Below, in pieces: positions 14,286 through 16,455 of a DNA stretch of 16,455 nucleotides; position 1 is the first letter of the stretch; each line of letters begins with the position of its first letter. The notes under the pieces are model-generated. The model saw only the letters and a program-made list of their open reading frames with translations, was not told the DNA's origin and ran no database searches. Location: the NCBI GenBank assembly GCA_026710225.1, contig JAPORI010000249.1, forward strand, positions 1 to 16,455, in the 5' to 3' direction. Source of the DNA: Betaproteobacteria bacterium (GTDB taxonomy: Bacteria; Pseudomonadota; Gammaproteobacteria; Tethybacterales; Tethybacteraceae). Both the position numbers and the translations under genes were made by a program.

Positions 14286-14711
14286 ATGAACAACCGTAAT
14301 CTTTCAATTTTCACGACCGGCTCCCTGCTCGAGCCTTTCTCCTCTTACCTGCAATCGCCGGCGGCTGGCGCAATGCCGGTCGATGTCGAGGACAGCAAGT
14401 CCGAATGGCGAATCAAGGCTGATCTGCCCGGCTTCGCCAGGCAGGATGTCAAGGTCAAGCTTGACGACGACATCCTGTCGATCAAAGCCAGCCACGTCGC
14501 GCAGCCGGGCGACGAAGACGACGCCGAAAACGACAACGGCATTCGCTACCTGATTAGCGAACGCAGTTGCAGTTCGCTTGAGCGCAAGTTCAGGTTGGCA
14601 GCCGGGATTGACAACGCTGCCATCAGTGCCTCGCTCAAGGACGGGGTACTGACGGTAACCGTGCCCAAGCCCAACCCGGGTAGCAACGGCAGGGAAATAG
14701 ACGTCAACTAG
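14286..14711 (+). CDS. Small heat-shock protein, Hsp20/alpha-crystallin family
   Basis: This 141-residue ATP-independent holdase would bind unfolding proteins in the cytoplasm. A short N-terminal arm precedes the alpha-crystallin domain, from about MPVDVEDSKSEWRIKADLPG (30–49) to GVLTVTVPK (120–128), the family's most conserved strand. The core includes an S-E-R-S-x-x-S-x-x-R-x-F segment (91–102). The tail IDV is a short version of the I-x-I/V assembly motif. The central loop is very acidic (GDEDDAENDN). ATG 14286 is the only sensible start. It carries a sigma-32-like promoter and an unusual repeat leader with no ribosome site. Specific naming as IbpA is not justified. Confidence 0.92.
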   Translation: MNNRNLSIFTTGSLLEPFSSYLQSPAAGAMPVDVEDSKSEWRIKADLPGFARQDVKVKLDDDILSIKASHVAQPGDEDDAENDNGIRYLISERSCSSLERKFRLAAGIDNAAISASLKDGVLTVTVPKPNPGSNGREIDVN

Positions 14712-14749
14712 GGCGCCATTGTCCAAGCAAGCCTGCCGGCTTTCCCCTT

Positions 14750-14806
14750 CGACGCGACCGCTGGTTCTCCTCTCCTGTCCTATCTCCTCATCAGGCAGTC
14801 GCGTCG
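14750..14806. repeat. 9-bp inverted repeat with pyrimidine-rich loop after hsp20
   Basis: CGACGCGAC (14750–14758) and GTCGCGTCG (14798–14806) are perfect complements around a 39-nt loop that is almost all C/T, with repeated CTCCTC/TCTCCT words that could pair with Shine-Dalgarno sequences. No coding frame explains it. It may be the 3' end of hsp20 mRNA, a small RNA, or a processing site. On the minus strand the loop is purine-rich. Confidence 0.45.
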
Positions 14807-14872
14807 ATACTTTTCGCGCATCCTGCAAATCACCCAGCCACCCGGCGGCCAGCATTGCTGAAAGCGCAATAG

Positions 14873-14919
14873 CCTGATCATCAGGATACCTTGGGGGACT
14901 GCATCTGGCCAGCCCCCAA
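14873..14919. repeat. Two inverted repeats upstream of def
   Basis: CCTGATCATCAGG (14873–14885) is a palindrome around one base. TTGGGGG (14891–14897) pairs with CCCCCAA (14913–14919), and an inner CTG/CAG extends this stem past one bulged A. No T-run follows either, so a Rho-independent terminator is not supported. The remaining bases of the 269-nt hsp20–def gap show nothing else I recognise. Confidence 0.45.
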
Positions 14920-14963
14920 CCCTGACATAAAACCCCGGCCGGACAAGGGTTCCGGCAGCAACC

Positions 14964-14969
14964 TAGAAT
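14964..14969 (+). promoter_or_regulatory. Candidate −10 element for def-fmt
   Basis: TAGAAT followed by CTGG lies 11 nt before ATG 14981. If used, the 5' leader would be only a few bases long, consistent with the absence of any Shine-Dalgarno. No −35 is obvious. Confidence 0.4.
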
Positions 14970-14980
14970 CTGGCTTGACC

Positions 14981-15447
14981 ATGGAGATTCAAATCTATCC
15001 CCAACCAGTGCTGCGCTGCAAGGCCAAGCCGGTGGCAGAGATCGATCAAGATACCATCGCCCTGCTTGATGAAATGGTCGCCACCATGCGCAAGGCCGAA
15101 GGCATCGGACTGGCTGCCGTTCAGGTCGGCATAGCCAGACGGGTGATCGTGGTGGATGTTACCGCAGGCGAACAAGGGCCGCTGCGACTAATCAATCCGC
15201 GTATAGTTTCAGCCAGCGACGAGCTGAGTGCCCGCGAAGAAGGATGCCTTTCCATTCCCGGCGTTACCGCCCCGGTCAAGCGGCCGGCCCGGGTGGTGGT
15301 TGAAGCAACCGACGAAACCGGCAGCAACACGAGATCGATCATCTTGATGGGATTTTGTTCATCGACCACATCTCCCGGCTGCGCCGCCGGCGAGTGCTGG
15401 CTCAGTACCGCAAACTTCAGGAAGAGAGCCAGCAAGATAATGCCTGA
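14981..15447 (+). pseudogene. def: Peptide deformylase, internally deleted and frameshifted
   Basis: Peptide deformylase removes formyl from new proteins using a metal held by one Cys and two His. From ATG 14981 the frame gives motif 1 GIGLAAVQ (41–48) and motif 2 EGCLS (87–91, metal Cys89), and runs normally to DETGS (about residue 115). The third motif, QHEIDHLDGILFIDHISRL, is encoded from 15325 in a different frame and runs to TGA 15445–15447 (…SQQDNA). Compared with E. coli Def, about 14 residues are missing at the join, including the helix segment before HEIDH (G-L-L-A-x-x-x in the family). The frame change needs a deletion of 3n+1 bases, so about 40 or 43 nt. The product cannot carry both metal histidines. 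Without the stop, the 5' frame continues into fmt. This may be real decay, with another def elsewhere, or an assembly deletion. Confidence 0.82.
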
Positions 15448-16378
15448 AGCACGCGTCGCGTTCGTCGGAACCGACCAATTCGCGGTGGCTTCACTGCTGG
15501 CCTTGCACAACACCCGGGAAATAAACCTGGCTGCAGTCGCCAGCAGCCCTCCCAAACCTTCCGGGCGCGGCATGAAGTTGCGGCCCAGTCCGGTTGCGCA
15601 GCAGGCCGAAGAGCTGGGAATTCCGGTTACCCTGCCGCAAGATGACAAAGAACTGGCGCAAACGGTTACCGGATGCAAGGCCGATTTCCTGGTGGTATGC
15701 GCCTACGGGCGCAAACTCGGGGCCGCATCCTTGAACTCGCCCGGGAGCGGCTGCGTAAACGTTCATTCCTCGTTGTTGCCGCGCTGGCGAGGCGCGGCGC
15801 CAATTGAACGTGCCATAATCGCCGGCGACAGCAAGATCGGAGTATCGACGATGCTCATCTGCGAAAAGATGGATGCCGGCGATATCCTTCTGCAACATGA
15901 ATTGACGGTGCCGGCAGATGCAACCGGCGGCCAGATGCGCATCCTGCTTGCGCAGGAAGGAGCCCGACTGCTAATCGATACCCTGCTTCGCTTCGCTTCG
16001 ATCAAGCCGCTGCCGCAGGACAAGACACAGGTCACTTATGCCCCGAAAATACAAAAGCAGGAAACCTTTTTGGACCTTGCCAGGACGGCAGAAGAGCTTG
16101 CGCGGGTAGTGCGCGCCTTTGCACCAATGCCAGCAGCGCGGCTCATCGCCAACGGCAATCCCCTTAAAATCCTGTCTGCCCAGGCAATTTCAGGAACAGG
16201 CCGCCCCGGCGAGTTGATTTGCGCAACCGAAAAAAGCGGCCTGGTCTTGGCCACCGGTTCAGGATGCCTGAAGTTGCTCGAAGTGCAGCCGGCGGACCGC
16301 AAGCCGATGGCGGTTGCAGAGTTTCTGCGCGGCTGTCGCGGCAAACTGGAAATTGTCCAAGTGGATAAAAATACATAA
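15440..16378 (+). CDS. fmt: Methionyl-tRNA formyltransferase
   Basis: Fmt formylates initiator Met-tRNA using 10-formyl-THF. From ATG 15440 it has 312 residues (E. coli 315) and is complete: RVAFVGTDQFA opening, the substrate loop SGRGMKLRPSPV, the catalytic site VNVHSSLLPRWRGAAPIERAI with N107 and H109, and EKMDAGDILL with D145. A C-terminal tRNA-binding domain follows. ATG 15440 overlaps the original def stop by 8 nt (ATGCCTGA), the normal coupled arrangement. Because def is frameshifted, translation from ATG 14981 now reads through ATG 15440 in frame, giving a 465-residue Def-remnant–Fmt fusion. Either the fusion or an internally started Fmt could be made. There is no Shine-Dalgarno of note at 15440. 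The stop is 2 nt before a tRNA-Arg gene. Confidence 0.94.
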   Translation: MPEARVAFVGTDQFAVASLLALHNTREINLAAVASSPPKPSGRGMKLRPSPVAQQAEELGIPVTLPQDDKELAQTVTGCKADFLVVCAYGRKLGAASLNSPGSGCVNVHSSLLPRWRGAAPIERAIIAGDSKIGVSTMLICEKMDAGDILLQHELTVPADATGGQMRILLAQEGARLLIDTLLRFASIKPLPQDKTQVTYAPKIQKQETFLDLARTAEELARVVRAFAPMPAARLIANGNPLKILSAQAISGTGRPGELICATEKSGLVLATGSGCLKLLEVQPADRKPMAVAEFLRGCRGKLEIVQVDKNT

Positions 16379-16380
16379 CT

Positions 16381-16454
16381 GTCCCCGTAGCTCAGCTGGA
16401 TAGAGCATATTCCTCCTAAGAATAGGGTCGCAGGTTCGAATCCTGCCGGGGACG
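16381..16454 (+). tRNA. tRNA-Arg, anticodon CCU
   Basis: A full cloverleaf is visible: acceptor GTCCCCG/CGGGGAC, D-arm GCTC…GAGC, anticodon stem TATTC/GAATA with loop CTCCTAA (anticodon CCT, reading AGG), and T-arm GCAGG-TTCGAAT-CCTGC with discriminator G at 16454. Whether CCA is encoded cannot be told because the window ends one base later. It begins 2 nt after the fmt stop, so it is likely co-transcribed or driven from within the end of fmt. Confidence 0.95.
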
Positions 16455-16455
16455 C

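Noticed and set aside
14891..14980. TTG-started 30-codon upstream extension of def
   Set aside because: It lies in hairpin sequence and precedes a normal Def N-terminus (MEIQIYPQP) at ATG 14981.
1..16455. CRISPR array, insertion sequence, prophage or defence island
   Set aside because: I see no regularly spaced repeats, transposase, integrase or phage motifs; nearly all genes are recognisable core functions.

Overview
The window is a dense stretch of bacterial chromosome, roughly 60% G+C by eye. It most likely comes from a gammaproteobacterium. The order M23 peptidase–anmK–(erpA, opposite strand) is familiar from that class. ThrB is the aminoglycoside-phosphotransferase-like type found in Pseudomonas relatives. 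Also present are Orn, a 456-residue PurB with E. coli-type motifs, and an ErpA/IscA-type carrier. I see no insertion sequence, prophage, CRISPR array or integration site, so this is mainly core-genome territory.

Layout, left to right. (1) The 3' part of an rmuC-like gene and purB, + strand. (2) A minus-strand operon that reads fbpA–fbpB–fbpC–terC and starts at 6599: a ferric-iron ABC importer plus a TerC-family membrane protein, with a near-perfect Fur box at its promoter. (3) Divergent from it, an M23 cell-wall endopeptidase and anmK (peptidoglycan turnover and recycling), + strand. (4) erpA (minus) and recG (+), divergent from a shared 107-bp promoter region. (5) orn and a retropepsin-like protease, minus strand, with thrB divergent from orn across a perfect 20-bp palindrome. 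(6) A small heat-shock protein gene with a sigma-32-like promoter. (7) def–fmt and a tRNA-Arg(CCU), + strand.

The most notable observation is in def–fmt. The third catalytic motif of peptide deformylase (HEIDH) is present in the DNA but out of frame, and about 14 residues just before it are missing. The implied deletion of about 40–43 nt opens the frame straight into fmt, giving one 465-codon ORF (Def N-terminal part, about 38 shifted residues, complete Fmt). Other points of interest are an RmuC-like protein without the family's D-x-K nuclease residues, a terC gene under apparent Fur control, and TAGAAT(C) hexamers repeatedly placed just before genes that lack Shine-Dalgarno sequences. The hsp20 leader carries an 11-bp-spaced direct repeat that could form alternative hairpins. 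The gap after hsp20 holds a 9-bp inverted repeat around a pyrimidine-rich loop.

The gene set covers metal homeostasis (Fur operon, TerC, ErpA), envelope maintenance (M23, AnmK), DNA repair (RecG, RmuC-like), RNA and protein quality control (Orn, protease, Hsp20), biosynthesis (PurB, ThrB) and translation initiation (Def/Fmt). Genes are tightly packed. All three convergent pairs overlap at their 3' ends, and no gene-free stretch exceeds 300 bases.
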